A stretch of 64,000 nt of DNA from Stictocephala bisonia. Lineage: Eukaryota > Arthropoda > Insecta > Hemiptera > Membracidae. The position numbers and the translations under genes are program-made. The notes beneath the pieces are model-generated. The model made no database searches, was not told the origin of the DNA, and saw only the letters and a program-made list of their open reading frames with translations. The number at the start of each line of letters is the position of its first letter. The stretch's first letter is position 1. The stretch lies in contig JAQJVL010000425.1 in the NCBI GenBank assembly GCA_035578905.1, positions 62,001-126,000 of the forward strand. Reading direction: 5' to 3'. This document shows positions 10,008-21,229 of the stretch, in pieces.

Positions 10008-10100
10008 AATATTATGGTGATCGATTTCAGGGAACCACACTCACCTACCTCAGACCTGAGGGATTAACAAAAGAATTAATTTACTCCACAAAGAATAAGG
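10008..10100 (+). repeat. Short repeat shared with 16150-16240
   Basis: AATATTATGGTGAT, a degenerate middle, GAGGGATT(A/C)ACAAA and GAATTA occur in the same order and spacing at about 16155-16230. This is a low-copy repeat of unknown type, cut here by the Tigger insertion just downstream. Confidence 0.5.
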
Positions 10101-10480
10101 AATTCACATGTACACTAAGTGCGCAGTTATACGGAATGCACTTATCCGAAGTTCTGTGTTATCCGAAACCACAGAACTGAGCCAGATTGTAGATTGACTG
10201 CATGTTGTGATCGGCTGGTCGCCGCACGTTGATCGGCGATCAACAGTTGTCTGTTCGTAACACTCTTGCGCATGGGCCGTGGAAAGGCCTCGACTCCCCT
10301 CCCTGCCTATAACTCTCACCCCATGTACCCCCTCACACCCCACCTACTTCTCTCGCCCCACTTCTCCCATACCCCTCTCTCACTACTTTGACGCGCATGT
10401 CAAGGCTCAAACAGTGTCAGTGTTTGTTTGTTGCGTAGTGTGTACTTAATTTGTTTGGTATTTTCTGTTATATTTTTGAA

Positions 10481-10760
10481 ATGACAACTAAAAAGAAAAA
10501 GGTTGTGGTTAGTATGGAAAAACGCTTATTGGCTATTCGACACCTAGATAAAGGCGAAACACTTAAAAATATAGCTGCTGATTTTTTTTTAATAGTAGGC
10601 TTATTTACAGTTTCTGACTGGAGAAAAAATAGAAATCAAATTGAAGATTTATGTTCAAAAATGGTTTCCAAAGAGAGATTAGGTGACAGAGCGACGTAAA
10701 AAAAGCCAGACAATGAATTGTTAGGTGAGGCATTGAACGTTTGGTTTATGCAGGAAACCA
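10481..10760 (+). pseudogene. Tigger transposase, N-terminal DNA-binding part
   Basis: From the ATG at 10481 the product starts MTTKKKKVV, then RLLAIRHLDKGETLKNIAADF and VSDWRKNRNQIEDLCSKM, the Psq/CENP-B helix-turn-helix that binds the transposon ends. The helix before VSDW normally reads as a GVGKSTVSDW-type turn; here a T-run has changed it to a hydrophobic stretch. A stop at 10697 ends the frame, but transposase-like sequence (ELLGEALNVWF) continues past it. Confidence 0.75.
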
Positions 10761-10867
10761 GCTGAGGTGTTCCTCTGTCAAGGCCTATATTACAAGAAAA
10801 GGCTTTGTCTTAAAAAAAAAGTGTATGGGGACTTTTCATTTACGGTAAGTAAGGGTAGGTTAAGTAG

Positions 10868-11287
10868 GTGGAAGGACCGCCATGGAATTCCCCAACTTAC
10901 GATCACCGGAGAAATACTATGGAAGATGTTGAGTCTGCCGAACGATTTAAAATAGACTTTCAGGCATTCATAGAAATGGAGAGCCTTACGCCCCCTCAAA
11001 TATACAATGCCAACGAGACGGGCTTATTTTATAAAATACTACCCACTAAATCACTTGCTTCAAAATTTGATGATAAAGCAAAGGGTCATAAAAAAGGTAA
11101 AGAACGTGTTACACTTTTGCTTTGTTCAAATGTCACAGGAGCCCATAAGTTAACACTACTTCTCATTGGAAAATCTTTTAAGCCACAAACATTAAAAAAC
11201 GTGAATTTTAACTCTCTGCCTGTAATATACAGACAAAAAAAAGTGGATGATTCAAGTAATGATTTGGGAACATATAGTCAAAATTGA
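10868..11287 (+). pseudogene. Tigger transposase, first half of the DDE domain
   Basis: Shows PPQIYNANETGLFYKILPTK, then KGKERVTLLLCSNVTGAHKL, LLLIGKSFKP, LKNVNF and LPVIY: the start of the DDE_1 catalytic fold of Tigger/jerky-type transposases. The catalytic Asp of the usual NADETG motif is Asn here (NANETG), which should abolish catalysis. The frame breaks into unrelated sequence after 11287. Confidence 0.85.
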
Positions 11288-11660
11288 TTCTATATGATTA
11301 ATAATAGTTTCTAAATGTTGATAATTTTCAATCACATGTTTCGATACAATACAATCATATCACTATCTTTCAACGTTGTTATATGGATAAATATGAATAA
11401 AACAGGACTTTAGATATTCTGTGAAAAATAAAAATGTAATGTAAACTAATATTTTACTCTAACATAAATATAAATGTATATGAATCAAGAAGAAACCTGT
11501 CTACATAAGGGGTGAAAACAAAGATTAATTAATCTGAGATAAATGTATTAAAACATGCTACAGAACTCAATTCTGGTTGGTCAGGGCATGAAATCCATCC
11601 TCAAGATAGATAGTGCCCCACCCGGCGTGAACCAAACCACATTGAGTAATAAGAATAGCG
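11288..11660. other. Sequence interrupting the Tigger transposase
   Basis: The DDE domain stops near 11280 and resumes near 11661 (FFGNFVPSVKHEL). The intervening 370 bp or so has no recognisable coding content. It could be a small insertion or a replaced segment; no target duplication was identified. Confidence 0.4.
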
Positions 11661-12510
11661 CTGATATTTAAAAAAAATGGTTTTTTGGAAACTTTGTTCC
11701 CTCAGTTAAGCACGAGCTAAAAAGTAACGGTCTGCAAGATAATGCAGTTTTACAATTAGACAACGTGTCTACTCATCCAGGTGTTGAAGAACTTAAGTTT
11801 GGCAATATTTTTGCTAAGTTTTTACCGCCAAATGTGATCGTACTCATCCAGCTGATGGACCAAGGTGTGATTGAGTGCTTAAAACGACATTACAAAAAAG
11901 CTTTGCTGAACAAAATTATTGAAGACAAAGAAGAAAGTAAACCAAAGAAGGAGATCATTTCTGTGTTAAAGGATAAATATAAAAAAATGTAATTTATATG
12001 TCTGCTGGTGCTTGTGGTGAAGTGAACAAGCGTACATTACGAAATGCTTGGAAAAAACTTTGGCCAAATATGCCTACAATAAATACTGTTGGGGAAGAAC
12101 ACTCAGCACTGCTGACAAAGAAGTTGAAAATACAGAATTTCTCAACCTACTGAAAGAAGTTGAAGGTTGTGAGGGCCTACAAAACAAAGATGTAACACAG
12201 TGGATAGACATCGACAAAAACGATCACAGAATTCAACTCTTGACTGAAGATGAAATTATTGATCAGTGTTTATAACCTACAGTTATCGAGGATGACTCAT
12301 ACGATGACATACCTAATGAGACAATGAATCACTTAGAAGCCATGACGACCATTGAATGGCTTATGTCTTATCCCGAGAAAGGAAATGACACAACTCCTGC
12401 AGAACTGTTGATTCTGAAACGTATCCAAGATCGATCAGAAAAAAAAAAAAAAAAACTCCCAAACTTGAACAGATGTGTGCAACAGATTATTTTACCAGAC
12501 AATAGATAGA
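11661..12510 (+). pseudogene. Tigger transposase, second half of DDE and C-terminus
   Basis: Several frames together give FFGNFVPSVKHELKSNGL, VLQLDNVSTHP (second catalytic Asp), FLPPNVIVLIQLMDQGVIE (degenerate form of SLIQPMDQGVIE, third Asp) and a C-terminal part with NAWKKLWPNMP and, near 12330, TTIEWLMS and LLILKRIQDRSEKK. This is the typical C-terminus of Tigger-like proteins. Stops and shifts occur at about 11990, 12275 and elsewhere. Confidence 0.8.
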
Positions 12511-12670
12511 TTAACATCTAGATTGTAATCTAAACATCAAAATAAATATTGTAAGCAGGCCTACATTTATTCCACCTTTAATAGTTTTAAGTTTTTAAAA
12601 AAATGTTTTCTTTATAAATTTATAAATAACTTTACTTTGTTTTACCAACAACTTGTATTGTTCCAACTCC

Positions 12671-12919
12671 TGTTTATAAATTTCATTAACTTCCATTTTA
12701 TTTTGATGTTGATCTTTTAAACATTGTTATAACATATTCAGCAATCTTTATTAATCATTTAAAAATTACTCTTAACTAATTATTTTTATATTTATATGTT
12801 TATAAATTTAATTAACTTCCATTTAATTTTGATGTTGATCTTTTAAACATAGTTATAAAACATTCAAATTGTTATAAAATCTTTATTAACAATTTAAAAA
12901 TTACTCTTAACTAATTAGT
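12671..12919 (+). repeat. Two tandem copies of a 126-bp AT-rich unit
   Basis: The block beginning TGTTTATAAATTT and including TTTTGATGTTGATCTTTTAA and ATTACTCTTAACTAATTA occurs at 12671-12796 and again from 12797, with small differences. It lies in the non-coding 3' part of the Tigger. Confidence 0.75.
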
Positions 12920-13429
12920 TTTAGTAAATATGCTTATTATGTTTACTTCATAAATATTGTAACTAGAATATGATTTCTTAGTTTTGTAATTTTGTTATTG
13001 CCTTTGATTACTTTATAACTTTAAATTTAAGATATTTTTAAAAACGATGCTTTAGATTATTTGTACTGTTTAATAAGCATAATAATTAAACAATGTTACA
13101 TTTTAACAAACACATAAAATGAGTGTTACTCTATTCATAACCTTTATAATATAATGTTACATAATTATGGTTGCTAAACATTCTCGCTACTTAGTTGACC
13201 TCTAGGGTTATAATTAGAATACGCTTTCTCTTGCTGGAGGCACACGTGTGTCCTTTGCGCTATCCACGTTATTTATGGCTACAGTACTACACTGTATACC
13301 AAGCGGAATCAGGTTATCAATGTTGGACGGAGTTATCCGAAATTTCAATTATCCGAAATGGACCGGGTCCCATCAACTTCGGATAATTGCGTCCTTAGTG
13401 TACTGTATTTATATTTGAACAGCTGTTAT

Positions 13430-13680
13430 TTTTCTATTCATTTAAATATCTCTCCAGGTTTTTTTATGGCCAAAAAGCATACTTTGAGGGCTTTCCATAC
13501 CCTTCAGGGCAAAAATATTGAAGAATTAAAACTTTATTGCACAAATACTAACAGAGGCAAATTATTTGAGATTTCAACTGTTTAAATTGGTCAAGAAATA
13601 AAGGAGAAGTTGCATTGATAAAAAACGGCTACAAGTATTATACATAAGGATTTACTGTCACTCTTGTTTCTTTTTGTTGT
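13430..13680 (+). repeat. Repeat family C, copy 1
   Basis: Shares with 45303-45490 a stretch read as MA(K/E)KHTLR, CCTTCAGGG, CAGAGGCAAATT, CAACCGTTTAAATT-like and GTCAAGAAAT(A)(A/C)AGGAG blocks. In both copies a short frame starts ATGGCC, but the two frames diverge and stop, so this looks like a repeat and not a gene. It begins directly after the Tigger end. Confidence 0.5.
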
Positions 13681-14052
13681 TTTTTTAAGCCTTGAGGCCC
13701 AAATTTAGCTTTTTAATACATTTTATTGTAATTTTTAATCTACCAGTTTTTGATATTTTCTTTGTAAATAGTTCGTTTATCTTAATTTAAATTGGTTTAC
13801 TAAAATAATTTTGTTGAAACTTAAACTTTTTTTATCCTTTTTTCAAATTCTCTTTTTGGGCACTGAACAATATTTTCCCTTCTATTTATTTTTATTATTT
13901 TCCTATGAGTTTGTGTATTGTCTCCCACCCTCGTTAAGGCTCAGTTTAGTGGAAGGGTGGGTAATTCATACTTCAAAACAAAATTTAAATGAATAAACTA
14001 AATACATTTTTCAAAAACAACAGAAAAACCCAAAGAATCATGCTGAAACTCA
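13681..14052. other. AT-rich spacer
   Basis: T-rich sequence with no recognisable gene, RNA or repeat. Confidence 0.3.
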
Positions 14053-14060
14053 GTTGGACT

Positions 14061-15864
14061 GAGTGGTGTAGCCACGGGGGGGAGGGTTTCTGGGTTATAA
14101 ACCCTCCTTCAGATTTAGATGAAGCCCAAAAACGAGTAAAAAGGCCTCAATAAATAAAGCAATTATATCGGTTGCTGAAGGTAAAAACAGTTATCATCCG
14201 TTAAGAAAGAGTAATGTTAGTGCTAGAAAAAAAACCCAATACACTGTTGAATTTTTACTATAAATCATATTTCATTATCTATCCGGTAAAAAACTACGTT
14301 TCGAGCGGGTGCGGACGGCCGTGCCTTAGTAGCGCCGGCGTATCCATCGTGTCTCTGCTGTGACAAGGTCTGCTCAAAAGGCGGTACGTTCTCACGCGAA
14401 TGAGCCAGGTAATCAACTCGTATGTATAATTTAGCCAACCATACAACCCTAAACAACGCGGTTTTTACAAATTTTTTTAGATTTGATTGATTGATTGGTT
14501 ACTATTGGTTATAATTGGTTACATTTAACAGTGTAATATATTTAATGAAACTGCTATAGAGCAGGCCATTCCATTTTTTTAATTATGTAAAATAACATTA
14601 AAGAAGAGTTTACATTTCTTTGAAATTATTATTACCCGCTTGCCCATACATGTACAGTGGAATTGACTCACCTGTCCACCCTTACATGTACAGTGGTAGT
14701 GACCCTTGCCCATATATTAGAGGGGTAGTGGCCCACTCGTTTCCCCATATACGTACAGTGGTTATACAAACTCAAAGGTGCAATGTTGAAACCTAGAAAC
14801 CCAGAAGATTATTTCAGAATAGCCGTATTCATACCATTCTTGGATTGATTCATACAACTGTAACCTCAGTTAATTTTAAATGACCACAAAGGTATTTAAA
14901 ATCTTTTCAATGCCTCTTGCCACCAAAAGACAAATTTACATTATCTGAAGAGGACGAGAAGGAAGTGAAACAACATGTTGACAAGTTAGCCACAGATGTT
15001 GGTTGCAGTGAGGCTGCTGCACTAGGTGGTCATTTCGGTATGGTACAGTTAGGTAAATCAACAGAAAAATATCCAAAGAGTGCTGTTGAAGCGTTTGGTA
15101 TGTGTGACAAAACTACTCTAGCAGCAGTTCACACATTACTGAAAACATTTGCCACGCTGCCAGTGCTACAACTGCTACGAGTGAAAGGTCTTTTTTGACG
15201 TTGAGAAGACTATAATCCTACCTCAGAAACACATCAAAATAGACACGTTTAAATGGCTTGGCTTTGCTAAATGTACATTGTGAGATTTCTATCACAACAA
15301 ACGATGTGCTGAATGAGTTTTCATTAAAACCCATTTGAATAGACTTTGTTTTGTAGCTTTTATGGACCAGGTGGTTGTAACTTGTATAAAGTTTTATCAA
15401 TTACAATGATAATAAACACTAATAGTAAAACAGACATACTATTGATTTGAAACCAATATTCCTTTATATATTGACACCATAAAGTAGTACTTTTTTATAT
15501 TTTGCATTAAAATTTATTTACAAAAATTTTGTATAGTTAATATTCTAACATAATACGAAAGTAGTTTTAAGTTTATATAAGCAAAGGATTCGTAAAATCA
15601 GTGATTTATTGAATTAAAGTTTTTATTATGCTCAATTTAAACTGTCCTTTATTTTGTTTTTTTCTTAAATTGCAAGTAATAAATACTCGTTAAAAGTTAC
15701 TTTTTTTAGCCTCAGATCAAGTTTTTAACATAAAAAATCTTAAAATTTTCCGGGGTGACCCCCTGAATCCCCTAATCTGGGGGTATGGGATATTTCTCAG
15801 AAAGAAAGGCCCCAAAATCTCTGGCAAACCCCCTCCCCATTCAAAATTCCTGGCTACGCTACTG
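14061..15864 (+). mobile_element. hAT transposon with 8-bp target duplication
   Basis: GTTGGACT occurs directly on both sides (14053-14060 and 15865-15872). The ends read GAGTGGTGTAGCCA and, reversed, CAGTAGCGTAGCCA, matching the GTAGCCA-type ends of many hAT elements. Inside, 14920-15330 encodes a hAT dimerisation domain. At 14640-14775 three or four imperfect repeats of a CCCATA(C/T)...TACAGTGG unit lie near the transposase. A CpG-rich patch at 14275-14410 may be a promoter remnant. Confidence 0.88.
14917..15330 (+). pseudogene. hAT transposase C-terminal dimerisation region
   Basis: The first frame reads through LLKTFATLP to about 15160. After a one-base shift the plus strand gives ASATTATSERSFLTLRRL, then SYLRNTSK, TRLNGLALLNVHCEI and NDVLNEF. 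This is the hAT dimerisation domain, (S)TA(T)SERSF(S)TLRRLK...RL(N/T)GLALLN(V/I)H. In the family it pairs transposase subunits. Stops and the frameshift make it inactive. The N-terminal zinc finger and catalytic core are not recognisable, so the element appears internally deleted. Confidence 0.82.
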
Positions 15865-15872
15865 GTTGGACT

Positions 15873-16650
15873 AAGTCTATAAAGAGTTATTTTTTACTGA
15901 ACTCAGAATTTTAACTATTTTCAACCTTCATATTTTTGAAGTAATTGAATAGGCAAAAATATATTGCCTACATTTTATTAATAAAAATCAAACTGTAGAT
16001 CACCAATAAACACAAAATATTGAAATTCACCATTAAAAATAGGCTGCAAATATTGTAAAAAATTGCAGAAAAATATAAAATGGGAGCAAAATTTGAAGAA
16101 ACTTATCCAAAACAAGTAAATGTCATACAACAAAAATGTATTATATAATATTAGAAAATATTATGGTGATACATTTTGGCAAACTACATTTACTTTCCTA
16201 AAACAAGAGGGATTCACAAATGAATTAGAAATAGCTTATGCAAAACGATCAACATAGTATTTTGTACCTGTACTATAACAATTTGGTGTTGTGTGACATT
16301 TACTTGTATTTATACCAACACATAATATGGTAACCAAGATACTATGAAGTTCTTGGAATGTCTGAAAGGTTTTATAAGCTATAAGTCACTGTATTCAGTA
16401 GAGGAGTTTCATCAAAATAAAGTATAATAACTAAAAGTCATTTGAAGCTGATTTATTATATAATTTTTGATCTAAGATTATGGTAACCTTTTGTATAATT
16501 GTATCTGTAATAGTGTATTTTGTACGTGTAGTACTGTATTCCAACTGTATCAAGTGAAGTAATGAATAAAGAAAATTAAATGAAATAGACTGTTTACTTC
16601 TAATTTATATACTTAAATAGGTTAGATTAAAGGGCACTAGGCTAGGAATT
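15873..16650. other. AT-rich spacer before the HCF exon
   Basis: No Kelch-coding exon recognised. Contains the second copy (about 16150-16240) of the short repeat also at 10008-10100. The rest is unassigned. Confidence 0.35.
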
Positions 16651-16901
16651 AGTATATTGGAGAGATAAGACATCAGCAAGCTTACCTTAGAATACAAGTT
16701 CACTAACACCAGAGTAGTAGTAACATACACAAAATAAACAGATAATCTCACAAATTTTCAATGCCAGATTAACCAGAGTGTAATTTTCATGTAGTGGCAT
16801 TGAAAATTTGTGAGATTATGTGTTTATTTTGTGTATGTTACTACTACTCTGGTGTTAGTGAACTTGTCTTCGAAGGTAAGTTTGCTGATACCCAATATAC
16901 T
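16651..16901. repeat. Foldback element: about 110-nt inverted arms, 28-nt loop
   Basis: Left arm 16651-16766 and right arm 16795-16901 are reverse complements. The inner 84 bp or so are almost perfect; the outer part (AGTATATTGG at the edge) has several mismatches. It ends 30 bp before the splice acceptor of the first visible HCF exon, so in pre-mRNA it would form a long hairpin right next to the acceptor. It is most likely a foldback MITE. Confidence 0.88.
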
Positions 16902-16931
16902 ATTCTTAAATAGATAATTTTCTTGTTTTAG

Positions 16932-17955
16932 ATATGTTGCAAGGATCTGTGGTTTTTAGAAGTTGAGAAGCCTGCAGCTGCAGGGCGTATCCAACTCATG
17001 TGCTCATCAACAGATGCCCTCGAACTAAACTGGCCCAAACAGTCCTGTATCACCCATTACATCCTCCAAATTCAGCTGTATCCTCATATGCCCATAGAAA
17101 AGCCTCCCAGTTTTGAAGATATTGCGCTGCCACCTCCCCCATCAGTTCCACAACATGCTCCAGTGTCTCATCCATGTACTGTCACCTCGTCTTCTGCAGT
17201 ACCATGCTCAGTAGAATCTCCTTTTTTTCCCATAACTTCATCTCCAAATGATCTCACTTCAAAGCCATTCTTACCTAGGATTCCTGTTGGAGCTCAAGCT
17301 GACAAACAAATTCCCATAACATCTTATTCTTCCCCTTCTTCTATGTCCTCTCATTTATCTCGTACAGTGTCCAAGATACCTTGCCTACCATTATCAGTTT
17401 CTTCCAATTCTTCATCTGTATATACTTCGAGTAATGGAAAGTACCAATCTAATATGACAACTTATGTACCTGCTCAATTACAAAAGCAGTCATTGACTGC
17501 TCCTAAGAACAAACCATTACAAGCTTCTATTACCTTATCAAAGCCTTTACCGACTAAAACTAAAATGTTTGTTCCCGTGACATCAGGTTCTAATCCAATT
17601 GTCATCACCATCCCACCAAAAGCTACTGAACAGCAGACACTGGCTCATGCTAAACCACTTCCATCCTCTCTGCCTTTCAGCAGTAAAATTCCCATTTCTC
17701 CTCGAACAATTACAACTAAACCCATTTGTAACACTGTATCAGTCACCAAACCTATTGCAAGTCAACTGCCTGGAGCTTCTGCTCGTATTCCTCCTTTCTC
17801 ACCTTCCCAGCGACCCCAGTTGGCTTCAGAACCATGCTCAACAGTGCCTTCAGTTAATATAACAAGACCAGCAACTCAAGCTGGCAACAACTTTCTGATG
17901 ACAAACCTCCGCCCGTACTTATCTTCTACTATGGCTTCTCTCAACAAAGCACAGG
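16932..17955 (+). CDS. Hcf: Host cell factor (HCF/HCFC1-type), exon: end of Kelch domain, fibronectin-like segment and Ser/Thr/Pro-rich region
   Basis: HCF proteins are chromatin-bound adaptors that recruit histone modifiers to transcription factors. This exon follows TTTTAG and opens in phase 0 with CCKDLWFLEVEKPAAAGRIQ, the closing strand of the last Kelch blade and linker of HCF. It continues with STDALELNWPK and ITHYILQIQLYPH, the N-terminal fibronectin-type half-module needed for HCF self-association. The remaining 270 or so residues are Ser/Thr/Pro/Gln-rich with PPPPSVP and many SxP motifs, as in the family's linker. The exon ends before GTAGGA with one base of a codon (phase 1), which joins to the next exon as Val. 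Upstream Kelch exons are not in view. Family assignment is by recall of conserved motifs, not a database search. Confidence 0.85.
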
Positions 17956-19213
17956 GTAGGAAAGTTTATTATACTATTTTCTGTTTATATTTTATTTATA
18001 GCCCTTAGTACCAAACAGCATCCAAAAGTTCAGATGAATAGAAAATGAAATCTAATAGCTTTTAGCCTGTTATAGAAGTATGGTGTAATCTAATTCATAT
18101 TTATATTAATGCATCAGTTCAAGTTATTGTTTTGAAAAACAACAAATAGTCTCTAGAAAAATCCAATTTAACCATATTTTTCATGGCTTAAAATTATGTA
18201 CTCAAATGTGTTCAATTTGAGTACATTTAACCCTCAATTTAATTTGTTACTTAGAAATTCCCTAAGGAAATTCCTATATCTATCAGCCAGGAAAGTGATT
18301 ATGATGCATTGAAAGAACTTGAATTAAAAACATCATGAATGTTTATTATTAAAAAAAATAATTTTAGGCAACTATGAGACCTACAGAATTTTGTGGAATC
18401 CGAACCAAAGGGGTCTGATTTTCAGGTAATTGACAAGCCTTATGCTCTGTTTTCTTCCCTAGGCAACGTCCCAACCCTGTTTACCATCTAATATGGACAC
18501 ACCAGACCTCTCCAGTAGTGTCCATCCTGATGGCAACCATTGAGCAGACGTATTGTTGAATATTGATTTACAGGCATATATATCTTTGAAAAAAATAAAA
18601 ATATGCTGTAAGTTTAATTCATTAACAAATTTTTTTTCTAACAAGGAGATATTGTGACACCTCTTAAATATTGAATTGAAAGTAAAGGAGGGTATAAGAA
18701 GGCTGCATGACCTAGTGTTTCTGCAGAAAATTCTTACTGAAGATATTGATTACTCGTAGTTACTCCACCTTATTAATACTTGAGTTCTCAGTAATACTCC
18801 TTCTCTGGGCATGTTCAGTACACCGCATTGCTCTACCAACTATAAACTTAACAGTCTCATCTCCAGATTACATTATCTTGGTAACATGATATCAAAGCAT
18901 CAACATTTTTTTTCTTGTAATGTGTTTGCACTAAAAAATATTTTTTTTTCTTTAGACTACAATGTTTAATGAGTTTAGCTATGAAATTCCTTATTGTAAC
19001 AGTACTCTGCCAGTGTATTGTTGTCTATTTTTATATTGTTATTTATTTTCATCATTGTTTCTCCATATTTAGATGCATATGCCTTATTATGTTGGATGTT
19101 ATATTTCTATATACATATATTGAAAAAATGGTGTTTGCCGTGTTTGTGAATAAATAAATAAATAATGTCATGTAAGTAAATTCGACTTGTTAATTTAAAA
19201 TTTTTCTTAATAG
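17956..19213 (+). other. HCF intron
   Basis: Bounded by GTAGGA and ...TTAATAG. Contains repeat family A copy 3 on the minus strand (18368-18536); otherwise AT-rich with no gene recognised. Confidence 0.7.
18368..18536 (-). repeat. Repeat family A, copy 3 (partial, inverted)
   Basis: The reverse complement starts TTGCCATCAGGATGGACACT and matches the copies at 55008 and 1411 through GAAAATCAGACC and GGATTCCACA. It stops after the middle of the repeat. Confidence 0.65.
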
Positions 19214-19417
19214 TTAGTGATTCTGGTCAATTGGAAGAGAGTCAATCCCAGCCATTAAATGACAGCATCACATCAGTTCCAAGTGTCAGCAACTCCACAG
19301 TGCAACATTTAACAGCTGTAAATCAGTTGGCCAAAGCAACATCTAGTCAGCCAGCCAAACTAAATCCAAGATCGGTCACTATAATTACTGGCAACCAACT
19401 TCAGAAATCACTTTCAA
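19214..19417 (+). CDS. Hcf: HCF exon 2 (visible series)
   Basis: Acceptor TTAATAG and donor AA|GTAAGT are both good. It starts by completing a split Val codon with the previous exon and continues SDSGQLEESQSQPLNDS, STVQHLTAVNQLAKAT and SVTIITGNQLQKSLS. The Ser/Thr/Gln-rich composition matches the HCF basic region. It ends in phase 1, joining either to the candidate exon at 22371 or to the exon at 25466. Confidence 0.8.
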
Positions 19418-19480
19418 GTAAGTGATCAAACTTAAGGTGATTATTTATTTAAAATTTTTCGTTAACAGTTCAGGATTAGT

Positions 19481-19770
19481 ATGAACTGTGAAGCTATGGG
19501 AATATTGACTTTGTTAGTGTAATAAATATCTACAATGTATCTATTATGAACTGTGAAGCTATGGTAATATTGACTTTGTTAGTGTAATAAACATATACAA
19601 TGTATCTATGAGAGATCATTGTGAGAATTTTAAATTGTTAATGTTGTAAATGTCCACAACATTTCTATGTGAACTTATTTTAGACATTTGATATTGTTGA
19701 TGTCATATAAGTCCAAAATCTAACTTTGGAATTGTTTCAGACATTTGATATTGTTAATGTCTACAATATA
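19481..19770 (+). repeat. Decaying 65-bp tandem repeat
   Basis: Two near-identical units start ATGAACTGTGAAGCTATGG at 19481 and 19546. They are followed by two or three diverged units that keep ATATTG(A/T)...TTGTTA(A/G)TGT and ACAAT(A/G)TATC blocks up to about 19770. Confidence 0.75.
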
Positions 19771-20924
19771 TCCATTAAAATTATTGCTTACATTTAATTT
19801 TACTCTATCTAAATGTAAAATGAGATAGGAGAAAAATTTGGATTAATTAATATTTATCACTAATTGGTTTATTCACATACTGAACTGAAACAAAACTTAA
19901 CCAGATTGTTTTGGCCATCGCTAAGCATACACTGTTGCTGATGAATGGAGTGCAGAAAGTTATCTTGTACAATCTGAGCCTTTCTACATCCAGAAGAACC
20001 GCTTGCTGTAAAAAGAAAAGCTAGTGGCATGATACATCTGTCTATTGCTTAGTGCTCATGATAGCTGGAGTCATACAATTGGCCTTCCGGCTAAAGAATG
20101 GCACTAAGAAAAGCTGAGCAGGTAAGAGAATTGAGTGTCACAAGGTAGTAAATCACACTGTAATGGTTTGGAGACAAAGGAGAGAAATTTACTACTATTG
20201 GACTCATCGCTCATCATCACTTGTTGAATTGGACGCATGGTATAATTTGATTTTACCACACCCAACATTTTAGCGGGCATGGGTTCTTTCAATCTTACAA
20301 GTACAATATTGAGATGGTGTTATTAGTCATTTGCATGTATTGTTCAAATGTATTGGAGAGATCTTCAGTGCCGGTCATATACATTTGTCTTATAGTTTTC
20401 TATGATTGTTTTAGCTGTATTTGGAAGCAGGTGGCAAATTATCAGTCAGTTGCGTTTGCAGTCATTTTCATCATGATGCATGCAATTTGTCTATAATTGC
20501 TTTGTCAATCCTTTAAAATAGTATCTCCATTTAGATTTTAGTCCCTCCTACCGATCCACCAGTAAAATTACCTAATTCATATCTTGTATATGTATTTTGA
20601 TCAAGTAATTTTTAAGTGGAAATGAAAATTATCTTCATTTTATAAGGCAAAATTAGGACTATACAGTCCTCTCTACCACATAATCTTAAATGGAGTGAAG
20701 TAGGGAATGTACTGTATTTACCAGCCAATATGTTTTGAAATTCCCTTGGCAGTCTTTTCTGTAGTTCACGGGATCAGCTGAGAAAAGCTGAGCTTGCAGT
20801 CGACCATCATCAAATTGGGTACAACAATTGTCTGTTTGGCTTATTAACATTGACTTTGCAGACTTCATACTAGAAAAATTGACAAGATGCTCATCATCTT
20901 TGTCAATATAACAACTTCAACAAC

Positions 20925-21091
20925 AAGTGTTACATGTTATAAAACATATTTGCCATGCAGTTGGTTGATAAAGGTGTGTTTGCTCAGTGTTACATGTAGA
21001 AACATCAAGTGTTATATGTTATAAAACATATCTGCCATGCAGTTGGTTGATAAAGAAGGTGTGTTTGCTCAGTGTTACATGTAGAAACATC
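20925..21091 (+). repeat. Two tandem copies of an 82-bp unit
   Basis: The unit AAGTGTTA(C/T)ATGTTATAAA through GTGTTACATGTAGAAACATC is found at 20925-21006 and again at 21007-21091, nearly identical apart from a 3-bp insertion (AGA). Confidence 0.85.
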
Positions 21092-21229
21092 TACCCAACT
21101 AGACTGCACTTCTCAGGTACCCTTGCATGTAGCTGACTATTACAGGGGACAGTTCAAAGGTCCAGTCCCCTACTATTCGCTGCCCTTGATGTGGCATCTA
21201 CCTTCCTCTGCCCATCTCATGCAGTTGAA

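Larger units (their letters stand above)
10113..13400 (+). mobile_element. Tigger/pogo-type DNA transposon, degenerate
   Basis: Inverted ends CACTAAG(T/G)(G/A)CGCA(G/A)TTAT lie at 10113 and, reversed, up to 13400. Each is flanked by TA (10111-10112 and 13401-13402), the target used by the Tc1/mariner/pogo group. Inside are a CENP-B/Psq-type DNA-binding part and a DDE domain in several frames, all on the plus strand. The transposase is interrupted by stops, frameshifts and a stretch of about 370 bp of foreign or decayed sequence at 11288-11660. Confidence 0.85.

Noticed and set aside
13466..13585. ATGGCC... short frame (MAKKHTLR)
   Set aside because: The second copy at 45303 has a different, broken frame; it behaves as a repeat.
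1..16900. Search for upstream HCF Kelch exons
   Set aside because: No Kelch-like motif (GG...W.YD type) with splice signals seen; they probably lie before the window.
19481..19770. CRISPR-like regular repeats
   Set aside because: Units are contiguous tandem repeats without unique spacers, in a eukaryotic intron.
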